Below, in pieces: positions 37,576 to 44,319 of a stretch of DNA of 64,000 bases (its first letter is position 1; each line of letters opens with the position of its first letter). The stretch comes from VRUE01 sp963702955. Lineage in GTDB: Bacteria; Actinomycetota; Thermoleophilia; Solirubrobacterales; 70-9. The position numbers and the translations under genes are program-made. Location: positions 62,001-126,000 of the forward strand of contig OY969774.1 in the NCBI GenBank assembly GCA_963702955.1, given 5' to 3'. A model generated the notes under the pieces. It searched no databases. It was not told the DNA's origin and worked only from the letters and a program-made list of their open reading frames with translations.

Positions 37576-37584
37576 TCTCGCCGC

Positions 37585-38010
37585 ATGGAGGCCGCAACCG
37601 CCCGCAAGATCCGCGTCGTCGTCGCCAAGCCCGGCTTGGACGGGCACGACCGCGGCGCCAAGATCATCGCCCGGGCGCTGCGCGACGCCGGCATGGAGGT
37701 GATCTACACCGGCCTGCACCAGACGCCGGAGCAGATCGCCGAGACGGTGATCCAGGAGGACGCCGACGCGGTCGGCCTCTCGATCCTCTCCGGCGCCCAC
37801 ATGACGCTGGTGCCGCGGGTGGTCGAGCTGCTGCGCGAGCAGGGCGTCGACGATGTCCTGGTCACGGTCGGGGGGACGATCCCGGCCGAGGACATCCCCG
37901 AGCTGAAGCAGCTCGGCGTCGCCGCCGTGTTCACGCCCGGAGCGGGCACCGACGAGATCGTCGACTTCATCGAGAAAGGCGCTGCAGAGCGCCATCAGCG
38001 TGACGAATAG
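37585..38010 (+). CDS. icmB: B12-binding small subunit of acyl-CoA mutase
   Basis: 141 residues. The cobalamin signature is KPGLDGHDRGAK (D-x-H-x2-G), followed by LSILSGAHMTLV (S-x-L) and VGGTIPAEDIPEL (GG), so adenosylcobalamin is bound base-off/His-on. It is the separate partner of the large subunit 23 bases upstream, as in archaeal-type and Icm/Hcm-type mutases. Active enzyme would be a heterotetramer. The chaperone MeaB is encoded at 15.7 kb. Confidence 0.92.
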   Translation: MEAATARKIRVVVAKPGLDGHDRGAKIIARALRDAGMEVIYTGLHQTPEQIAETVIQEDADAVGLSILSGAHMTLVPRVVELLREQGVDDVLVTVGGTIPAEDIPELKQLGVAAVFTPGAGTDEIVDFIEKGAAERHQRDE

Positions 38011-38053
38011 CACTTAATCGAATAGCACATGTCCTCATGCATAGGTAGACTGA

Positions 38054-38069
38054 TTGACTGGTCAGTCAA
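38054..38069. promoter_or_regulatory. TetR-type operator upstream of etfB
   Basis: TTGACTG-GT-CAGTCAA, perfect seven-base dyad, three bases after a TAGACT box (38046-38051). The position suits a repressor site over the transcription start of the ETF operon. TetR-family regulators of acyl-CoA metabolism use similar dyads; no such gene is in the window. Confidence 0.55.
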
Positions 38070-38102
38070 CCAGCCTGAGCAACCAGCCAAGGAGGCTTGA
38101 AC

Positions 38103-38894
38103 TTGAAGATCTGCGTCCTGGTCAAGGAGGTACCGGACGCCGCCGTCCAGAAGCGAATCGACCCTGGGACGATGCGCCTGGACCGCAGCGGCGAGAAAAA
38201 CTTGAACCCCTTCGATACGCATGCGATCGAGGCCGCCATGCAGATCAAGGAGGGCGGCGCGATCCCGGTCGAGGAGGTCGTCGCGGTGACGATGGGCCCC
38301 GACTCGGCGGTCCGCGCGCTGCACAAGGCGGTGGCGCTCGGCGCCGACCGCTCGGTGCACCTCTCCGACGACGCGCTGGCCGGCTCCGACGTCTGCGCCA
38401 CCGGCTATTCGCTGGCGAAGGTGCTGGAGGCCGAGAGCCCCGACCTGGTGCTGCTCGGCCAGCAGTCCGACGACGGCGAGTGCTACACGATCGGCGCCGT
38501 CGTCGCCGACCATCTGAAGATGCCCTCGCTGACGCAGGTGATCAAGATCGACGTCGCCGACGGCAAGCTGCGCTGCGAGCGCCAGGCCGAGTACGGCTAC
38601 GACACGGTCGAGGTCGAGCTGCCGGCCGTGATCAGCGTCGGCGACGCGATCAACGAGCCCCGCTACCCGAGCCTGAAAGCGATCATGGGGGCGAAAAAGA
38701 AACCGCTCGACGGCAAGGCGACCGCCGACGTCGGCATCGACGGCGGCATGGTCGGCGAGGCCGGCTCGAAGACCGCGGTTCTGGCGCTCAACCCGCCGCC
38801 GCCGAAGGAAGCGGGCGAGATCATCGAGGACGAGGACACCAACGAGACGGTCGAGAAGATCGTCGCCTGGCTCGACGAGAGGAAGCTGATCTAG
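38103..38894 (+). CDS. etfB: Electron transfer flavoprotein beta subunit
   Basis: 263 residues. The start is set at the second TTG (38103), because AAGGAGG at 38089-38095 then has seven-base spacing and the protein opens with the family start MKICVLVKEVPD; TTG 38097 is too close. VTMGPDSAVRALHKAVALGADR and LVLLGQQSDDGECYTIGAVVA are ETF-beta hallmarks. With EtfA it carries electrons from acyl-CoA dehydrogenases. A putative TetR operator precedes it. Confidence 0.93.
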   Translation: MKICVLVKEVPDAAVQKRIDPGTMRLDRSGEKNLNPFDTHAIEAAMQIKEGGAIPVEEVVAVTMGPDSAVRALHKAVALGADRSVHLSDDALAGSDVCATGYSLAKVLEAESPDLVLLGQQSDDGECYTIGAVVADHLKMPSLTQVIKIDVADGKLRCERQAEYGYDTVEVELPAVISVGDAINEPRYPSLKAIMGAKKKPLDGKATADVGIDGGMVGEAGSKTAVLALNPPPPKEAGEIIEDEDTNETVEKIVAWLDERKLI

Positions 38895-39872
38895 ATGGCA
38901 GGCATTCTGGTTTACGCCCTCCACGACGACGAGGGCAACTTCAACAAGAACTCGCTCGGGGCGATCTCCGAGGCGGCGAAGCTGGCCGGCGCACTCGGGA
39001 GCGGCGAGGCCGCCGCGCTGGTTGTCGGCGAGATCGCCGACGACGCCTGCGCCGGGCTCGGCAACTGGGGCGCCGCCAAGGTCTACCGGGCGAAGAGCGT
39101 GCCCGAGGGGCTGGCCCAGCCGATCGTCAACGCGATGGCCAAGGTGATCTCCGACGAGGGCTTCTCCTACGCCCTCTTCGGCGGCGGCCTGCTCGGCTTC
39201 GAGATCGGCGCCGGCCTCACCGCCCGCCTGGGCGCCGGCGTGACGATGGAGGTGACGCAGGTCAAGGCGCAGGACGGCAAGCTCGTCGTCGAGCGCCCGA
39301 TCCTGCAGGACTCCCAGATCGCCGACGTCGGCTACGTCAGCGAGCCCGGGATCATCATCGGCCGCCTCAATGCCTTCGACGCCAACGAGAGCGGCGGCAG
39401 CGCCGAGGTCGTCAACGTCGAGGTCGAGCTGTCCTCCTGGTCCACCAAGGCAAGGTTGGTCCAGCGCGGCGAGCAGCGCGGCGCCGACGTCAACATCGAG
39501 GACGCCGACATCCTCGTCGGCGGCGGTCGCGGCCTCGGCGCGGCAGAGGGCTTCAAGCAGTGCGAGGAACTGGCCGAGGCGATGGGCGGCGCCGTCGCCG
39601 CGACCCGCGCGGTCGTCGACGCCGGCTGGTACCCCTACGCGGCCCAGATCGGCCAGACCGGCAAGACGGTCGCGCCGAAGCTCTACCTGGCCGCCGGCAT
39701 ATCCGGCGCGATCCAACACAAGGTCGGGATGCAGAGCTCGGAGAACATCCTCGCGATCAACAAGGACCAGAACGCGCCGATCTTCGAGTTCTCGGACCTC
39801 GGCGTGGTCGGCGACCTGCACAAGATCGTGCCGAAGCTGACGGAAGCCATCAAAGCGAAGAAGGGCGGCTGA
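38895..39872 (+). CDS. etfA: Electron transfer flavoprotein alpha subunit
   Basis: 325 residues, starting at the base after the etfB stop. The C-terminal FAD domain has VGGGRGLGAAEGF, GAVAATRAVVDAGWYPYAAQIGQTGKTV and YLAAGISGAIQHKVGMQSS, which carry the FAD-binding Arg, Ser/Thr and His contacts. It forms a heterodimer with EtfB and delivers electrons to ETF-quinone oxidoreductase encoded next. Confidence 0.95.
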   Translation: MAGILVYALHDDEGNFNKNSLGAISEAAKLAGALGSGEAAALVVGEIADDACAGLGNWGAAKVYRAKSVPEGLAQPIVNAMAKVISDEGFSYALFGGGLLGFEIGAGLTARLGAGVTMEVTQVKAQDGKLVVERPILQDSQIADVGYVSEPGIIIGRLNAFDANESGGSAEVVNVEVELSSWSTKARLVQRGEQRGADVNIEDADILVGGGRGLGAAEGFKQCEELAEAMGGAVAATRAVVDAGWYPYAAQIGQTGKTVAPKLYLAAGISGAIQHKVGMQSSENILAINKDQNAPIFEFSDLGVVGDLHKIVPKLTEAIKAKKGG

Positions 39873-39917
39873 GCCTTCGGCTCAGCCTTCCCTTCCTCGA
39901 CGCGCAAAGGAGCACAG

Positions 39918-41615
39918 ATGCCTGCCGTGAAGCCCAGCGAGTTCCCGCCGCCGTTCGACTCGGCTTCGGTGATCGGTCCCCCGACCGACGCCGCGGAGGA
40001 CCGGATCGAGGTCGGCGTCGCGATCGTCGGCGGCGGCCCGGCGGGCCTCGCCTGCGCGAACAAATTGATGCAGCTGCTGGAGGACGAGCCGGAGCTGACC
40101 GAGAAGCTGGGCGAAGTGCCGGTCGCGGTGATCGAGAAGGGCAAAGTCGCGGGGGCGCACCTGCTGTCCGGGGCGAACATGGTGCCCTCGGCGATGGAAG
40201 AGCTGTTCCCCGACCTCGACAAGTCGGAGTGGCCGGTCTATCAGGAGGTGACCAAGGACGCCGTCTACCTGCTGACCAAGAGCAAAGCGATTCCGCTGAA
40301 GCCGCCGCCGCCGAACTTCCGCAACCACGGCAACTACGTCACCTCGGTCTCCAAACTCGGCCGCTTCCTCGCCGACAAAGCCGAAGAAGCCGGCGTCTAC
40401 ATCCTCTCCGAGACCGCCGCGACGAAGCTGCTGGTCGAGGATCGGGTCGTCAAGGGCGTGCGCTCCGGCGACCGCGGCCGCGGCAAGGACGGCGAAGAGC
40501 TGGGCAACTTCGAGCCCGGCTCCGACGTCGTCGCCAGGGCGACGGTGCTGGCCGAGGGGACCGTCGGCCACCTCACCTACGCCGCCTACGACTACTTCGA
40601 CCTGCACGGCGCCGACCCGATGCGCTGGGAGATCGGCGTCAAAGAGGTCTGGGAGGTGCCGAAGCCGCTCGACCGGGTGATCCACACGATGGGCTGGCCG
40701 CTGCGCAAGGCGGCGCGCCTGAACGAGTTCGGGGGCAGCTTCATCTACCCGATGGGCGAGGACAAGATCTGCATCGGCCTGGTCGCCGGCCTCGACTACA
40801 CCGACGCCACCTTCTCCTGCCACGACGCGCTGCAGCTGATGAAGACCCACCCCTTCATCAAGGACCTGCTCGAGGGCGGCAAGCGGGTCGCCTGGGGAGC
40901 GAAGACGATCCCCTCCGGCGGCTACTACGCGATGCCGAAGCGGCTCGCGGTGCCGGGCATGGTCGTCGCCGGCGACGCGGCGAGCATGGTCAACATCCCG
41001 ACCCTGAAGGGCGTCCACTACGCGATGCACGCCGGGATGTACGCGGCAGAGGCGATCGTCGCGGCGCTGAAGGAAGACTCGGTCAACTTCGAGGCCTATG
41101 ACGAGAAGGTCCACAACTCGCTGATCGAGAAGGACCTCTACAAGTCGCGCAACGTGCGCCAGGCCTTCTCCAAGGGCTTTTTCGTCGGGGGGGCGATCGC
41201 CAACGGATGGGCACTCACCAACGGCGCCTTCCCGCCCGGACACTGGAAGGGCGAGGACGACGCCGAGAACGCGATGGAGATCGGCAGGGCCGGCGATATG
41301 TACGTCAAGCCCGACAACGAGCTGACCTTCAACAAGCTCGACTCGGTCTTCCTCTCCGGCAACGCGACCCGCGACGACGCCCCCAACCACGTCCGCATCC
41401 AGACCAGGGTGCCGCGCGAGATCGCCCAGACCTGGGTCTCGATGTGCCCGGCCCAGGTCTACGAGATCCCCGACGAGCAGCTCGAGAACGGTGCCGCCGA
41501 GGTCGACGTGCACGTCACCGCGTCGAACTGCGTGCAGTGCGGGGCGATCACCGCCAAGGGGGGCCGCCTGACGCTGCCCGAGGGTGGCGACGGGCCGCTG
41601 TACCAGGAGACCTGA
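39918..41615 (+). CDS. Electron transfer flavoprotein-quinone oxidoreductase
   Basis: 565 residues. The N-terminal FAD dinucleotide fold is VGVAIVGGGPAGLACANKLM. A quinone-binding, membrane-associated middle follows, then VVAGDAASMVNIPTLKGVHYAM, and a C-terminal ferredoxin-like domain. In family members four Cys hold the 4Fe-4S cluster. Here Cys510, Cys538 and Cys541 align, but the fourth position is Ile544 (NCVQCGAI in place of C-x2-C-x2-C). It should pass electrons from ETF to the menaquinone pool. It completes the etfB-etfA operon. Confidence 0.92.
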   Translation: MPAVKPSEFPPPFDSASVIGPPTDAAEDRIEVGVAIVGGGPAGLACANKLMQLLEDEPELTEKLGEVPVAVIEKGKVAGAHLLSGANMVPSAMEELFPDLDKSEWPVYQEVTKDAVYLLTKSKAIPLKPPPPNFRNHGNYVTSVSKLGRFLADKAEEAGVYILSETAATKLLVEDRVVKGVRSGDRGRGKDGEELGNFEPGSDVVARATVLAEGTVGHLTYAAYDYFDLHGADPMRWEIGVKEVWEVPKPLDRVIHTMGWPLRKAARLNEFGGSFIYPMGEDKICIGLVAGLDYTDATFSCHDALQLMKTHPFIKDLLEGGKRVAWGAKTIPSGGYYAMPKRLAVPGMVVAGDAASMVNIPTLKGVHYAMHAGMYAAEAIVAALKEDSVNFEAYDEKVHNSLIEKDLYKSRNVRQAFSKGFFVGGAIANGWALTNGAFPPGHWKGEDDAENAMEIGRAGDMYVKPDNELTFNKLDSVFLSGNATRDDAPNHVRIQTRVPREIAQTWVSMCPAQVYEIPDEQLENGAAEVDVHVTASNCVQCGAITAKGGRLTLPEGGDGPLYQET

Positions 41616-41640
41616 GGGTCCAGGCGTAGCTGGGCCGACG

Positions 41641-41675
41641 GGTTCTGTCGCCGGGTGGGGGTGTCCCGTCCGTCG
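41641..41675 (+). repeat. Half copy of the repeat found upstream of prfA
   Basis: GGTTCTGTCGCCGGGTGGGG followed by GTGTCCCG and CGTCG matches the left arm of the element at 51190-51331 with few differences. The right arm is missing. It lies in the 165-base gap after the ETF-QO gene, which shows no other feature apart from the next -10 box. Confidence 0.6.
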
Positions 41676-41768
41676 CGGGCAGCGGTCGGGTGCCGGTAGT
41701 TGAGGTCTTTGCACGGGGGCGTTGCGGAATCGGCACGGAGTGCGCGTCACGCGTGCGGCCGGGCTGGT

Positions 41769-41774
41769 TACGGT
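41769..41774 (+). promoter_or_regulatory. -10 box TACGGT before small membrane protein 1
   Basis: TACGGT ends six bases before the ATG at 41781. A similar TAAGGT at 41982-41987 ends six bases before the ATG at 41994 of the next small gene. Confidence 0.45.
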
Positions 41775-41780
41775 CGGGCG

Positions 41781-41984
41781 ATGGGTGTAGCGCTTCTCAG
41801 CCAGTTCGCCACCGGTGCCGGCTTGATGGCGGCTGGAATCGCGGTGGGAGGTTTCGTCTTCCATGCGGGTCCCGCGTTGGCAGGCGCGGCCGAGACAGAC
41901 CTCCGACGCGCAACAGTTGGCGGTGGCTTGGTTGGCTTGGGAATCGCCTTGGGCCTCATTGTTTTGTCTGTAGTGCTTGGGTAA
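41781..41984 (+). CDS. Small two-helix membrane protein 1
   Basis: 67 residues from ATG 41781, six bases after a TACGGT box. Two hydrophobic helices with a short charged loop (AAETDLRRAT). Codon use is less GC-biased than in neighbours. No family recognised. It is followed ten bases later by a second small membrane gene with its own -10-like box, so the two may be independent leaderless units. Confidence 0.55.
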   Translation: MGVALLSQFATGAGLMAAGIAVGGFVFHAGPALAGAAETDLRRATVGGGLVGLGIALGLIVLSVVLG

Positions 41985-41993
41985 GGTCATGCC

Positions 41994-42188
41994 ATGACGA
42001 TGAGCAAAGCCCTGACTCTGATCGCCTTTGGCACGGTTCTGCTTGGTTTGACTGCCGGCCTGGTTCTTGCGTCCCTGAACGCGGACGGGACGGCCTATTC
42101 CGTCGCCATGGTCTTGGTCCTGTCCGTTGGAGGCTTCGCCAACTACCTGGCTACCCTCCGGTACGGGTCGGCCGGGCGGCGACGCTGA
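41994..42188 (+). CDS. Small two-helix membrane protein 2
   Basis: 64 residues from ATG 41994 (ATG 42000 is a second candidate). Two helices separated by NADGTAYS, ending in a basic tail. TAAGGT ends six bases before the ATG, overlapping the stop of the previous gene. Lower GC at third positions than neighbours, as in protein 1, which may indicate a recent or weakly selected origin. Function unknown. Confidence 0.55.
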   Translation: MTMSKALTLIAFGTVLLGLTAGLVLASLNADGTAYSVAMVLVLSVGGFANYLATLRYGSAGRRR

Positions 42189-42207
42189 CGAGCCGACCCG
42201 GCCAGGA

Positions 42208-42213
42208 TAGGGT
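42208..42213 (+). promoter_or_regulatory. -10 box TAGGGT, leaderless start at 42220
   Basis: TAGGGT ends six bases before the GTG at 42220. No ribosome site is present. Confidence 0.5.
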
Positions 42214-42219
42214 CCGGCC

Positions 42220-43158
42220 GTGCTGGCGCTGGGCATAGTCGCGGCGGTCTTGGCTTCGCTGCTCTACAACACTTCGATCGCCTTGCAGGCTCTGGAGGCT
42301 CGGGAGGTGCCTCGGGAGCATTCGCTGCGGCTTTCGCTGATCGGCAGGCTCGTTCGCAACAGGCGCTGGCTGGTGGCCACGGGGATCGGGTTGTTGGGGT
42401 GGCCGCTGGAGATCGTCGCTTTGCTGCTGGCGCCGTTGACGGTGGTGCAGCCCTGCATCGCCAGCGGCTTGATCCTGCTGCTGTGGCTGGGGGCTACCCG
42501 GCTGGGGGAGCAGCCGGGCCGGCGCGAGGCGGTGGCGGTGGCGGCGATCGTCGCCGGGGTGGCGGGGATCGGCTGGGCGGCGCCGGAACGGAGCACCGAC
42601 CACGCCGGGACGGTCGCGATCGCGCTGGCGCTGGTCGTCGTCGCGATTCCGGTCGTCCTGCCATACGCGTTTCGCTCGCGCATCCGACATTCACCACACC
42701 AGGATGGGGTCAAAGTCGGATGGGCGGATTGGCTCGGCACCTTGGCCGTGATCGGCGCCGGCTGCGGCTACGCCTGGACGGCGATCGCCAGCAAGCTGCT
42801 TACCGACGAGCTGGCGGCGGGAGCGGTAGTCGCCGCCCTCGCCTGGCTCGCCACCGCCGGCGCCTCGGAGGGGCTGGCGCTGCTGAATGAGATGAGCGCC
42901 CTGCAGCGCCGCGCCGCGACCCACGTGGCGCCGGTGATGTTCGCCGTCCAGGTGATCGTGCCGGTGCTGCTGGCGCCGTTGATCTTCGGCGAGTCCTGGG
43001 ACTCGACCCCGCTGGGCGGGGTGGCGCTGGTCGCCTTCATAGCGCTGGCCCTGGCCGGAACGGTTCTCCTCGCCGGCTCCCGCGCGGTCGGCGCAGTCCT
43101 CGAAAGCGCCCGCGACGACGCCAACTCCCCGCCGACGGGCCGAAAAGTCGATGCATAG
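42220..43158 (+). CDS. DMT-superfamily membrane protein (EamA-like)
   Basis: 312 residues from GTG 42220 with eight to nine hydrophobic helices in two similar halves, as in EamA/DMT transporters. Charged residues are confined to loops. The substrate is unknown; a NIPA-like magnesium or a metabolite exporter role cannot be distinguished. The last ten codons are formed by hairpin C copy 3, and the TAG stop lies in its loop, so the C-terminal SPPTGRKVDA is hairpin-derived. Confidence 0.77.
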   Translation: MLALGIVAAVLASLLYNTSIALQALEAREVPREHSLRLSLIGRLVRNRRWLVATGIGLLGWPLEIVALLLAPLTVVQPCIASGLILLLWLGATRLGEQPGRREAVAVAAIVAGVAGIGWAAPERSTDHAGTVAIALALVVVAIPVVLPYAFRSRIRHSPHQDGVKVGWADWLGTLAVIGAGCGYAWTAIASKLLTDELAAGAVVAALAWLATAGASEGLALLNEMSALQRRAATHVAPVMFAVQVIVPVLLAPLIFGESWDSTPLGGVALVAFIALALAGTVLLAGSRAVGAVLESARDDANSPPTGRKVDA

Positions 43159-43182
43159 GCGACTTTTCGGCCCGTCGGCGGG
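43128..43182. terminator. Hairpin family C, copy 3, with stop codon in the loop
   Basis: Perfect 23-base arms (43128-43150 and 43160-43182), beginning CCCGCCGACGGGCCG, around the loop ATGCATAGG, which carries the TAG stop of the DMT gene (43156-43158). The best-paired member of the family. Confidence 0.8.
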
Positions 43183-43284
43183 CTTTGGGTCCGGGTGCGC
43201 TGCTAGATTTGCGCCGCCTTTAGCTAAATCGAGTTTCGTCCGCGAAGGCACACTCCCCCAGCCATACCCACCAAGGAGCCGACC

Positions 43285-44319
43285 GTAGAGGCTGCAGAGA
43301 CAATCCGGCTCGACGCGAGCAAGTTCGCGATCGGGTTCGACCACCGCGACCGTGCCCGCCTGTTCGAGCTCTGGACCGAGGTGCTCGATTCCGAGCAGTG
43401 GTCGGAGGGGCGCATGCTGGAGGCCTTCGAGCGGCGCTGGGCCGAGTGGAACGGGCTGCCGAGCCTGGGGCTCTCGAGCTGGGCCGGCGGCGCCCTCGCC
43501 GCGCTGAAGTTCGCCGGGGTCGAGGGCGAGACCGTGCTCTGCCCGTCCAACACCTTCATGGCCGGCCCGCTGGCCGCGATCGGCGCCGGCGCCGAGGTCG
43601 AGTTCGTCGACTGCCGCCGCGACGACCTCTGCATGTCCTTCGAGGACTTCGAGGCGAAGGCCGAGCGCCACCGTCCGCGGGCCGCGATCCTCGTCCACAT
43701 CGGTGGCCACATCGCCTTCGACTCCGAGCGGATCGCCGCCTACTGCCGCGAGCACGGCATCTTCCTGCTCGAGGACTGCGCCCACGCCCACGGCGCCGGC
43801 TGGAACGGGACGCGGCCGGGTGGCTTCGGCGACGCCGGCGTCTACTCGCTCTACGCGACCAAGACCGTCTCCACCGGCGAGGGCGGCGTGCTCGTCTCCG
43901 CCGACCCGGAGCTGATCGAGTTCGCGGCGAAGTTCCGCAACTACGGCAAGTTCGAGCACGAGGTCGACGGCCTCAACTTCCGCATGAGCGAGTTCACCGC
44001 GGCGCTCGGCCTGGTCCAGGCGGACCGCATGGAGGAGATCGTCGCCTGGAAGAACCGCTACGCCCGCGAGCACCTGGACCCGGCCCACCCGGCGCGCCTC
44101 GAGCTGCCCGAGGGGATGACCTCGGGCCTCTACAAGTACATCGTCTTCGAGCCGATCGAGAAGTCGACCGGGCGCGTCTACGAGCAGCCCTGCCACCGGA
44201 TCATGGGCCGCGACGCGGACCTGCCGAACAGCGACTGGGTGGCCGAGAACCACTGGTGCGTGCCGCTCTACTACCGCCCGGAGAGCCGCGAGGCGGCGCT
44301 CGGCAAGGAGGACGCATGA
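43285..44319 (+). CDS. DegT/DnrJ/EryC1-family PLP aminotransferase
   Basis: About 344 residues. Family-like sequence (FAIGFDHRDRARLFELWTEV) precedes the first ordinary start, GTG 43381. The frame is open upstream, and AAGGAG (43273-43278) lies six bases before GTA 43285, so a non-standard or mutated start is suspected. The PLP Lys is in LYATKTVSTGEGG, and LLEDCAHAHGAGW holds the ring-stacking region. Members transaminate nucleotide-linked keto sugars. Its TGA overlaps the epimerase ATG. It likely makes an amino sugar for the following glycosyltransferase. Confidence 0.85.
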   Translation, partial: VEAAETIRLDASKFAIGFDHRDRARLFELWTEVLDSEQWSEGRMLEAFERRWAEWNGLPSLGLSSWAGGALAALKFAGVEGETVLCPSNTFMAGPLAAIGAGAEVEFVDCRRDDLCMSFEDFEAKAERHRPRAAILVHIGGHIAFDSERIAAYCREHGIFLLEDCAHAHGAGWNGTRPGGFGDAGVYSLYATKTVSTGEGGVLVSADPELIEFAAKFRNYGKFEHEVDGLNFRMSEFTAALGLVQADRMEEIVAWKNRYAREHLDPAHPARLELPEGMTSGLYKYIVFEPIEKSTGRVYEQPCHRIMGRDADLPNSDWVAENHWCVPLYYRPESREAALGKEDA

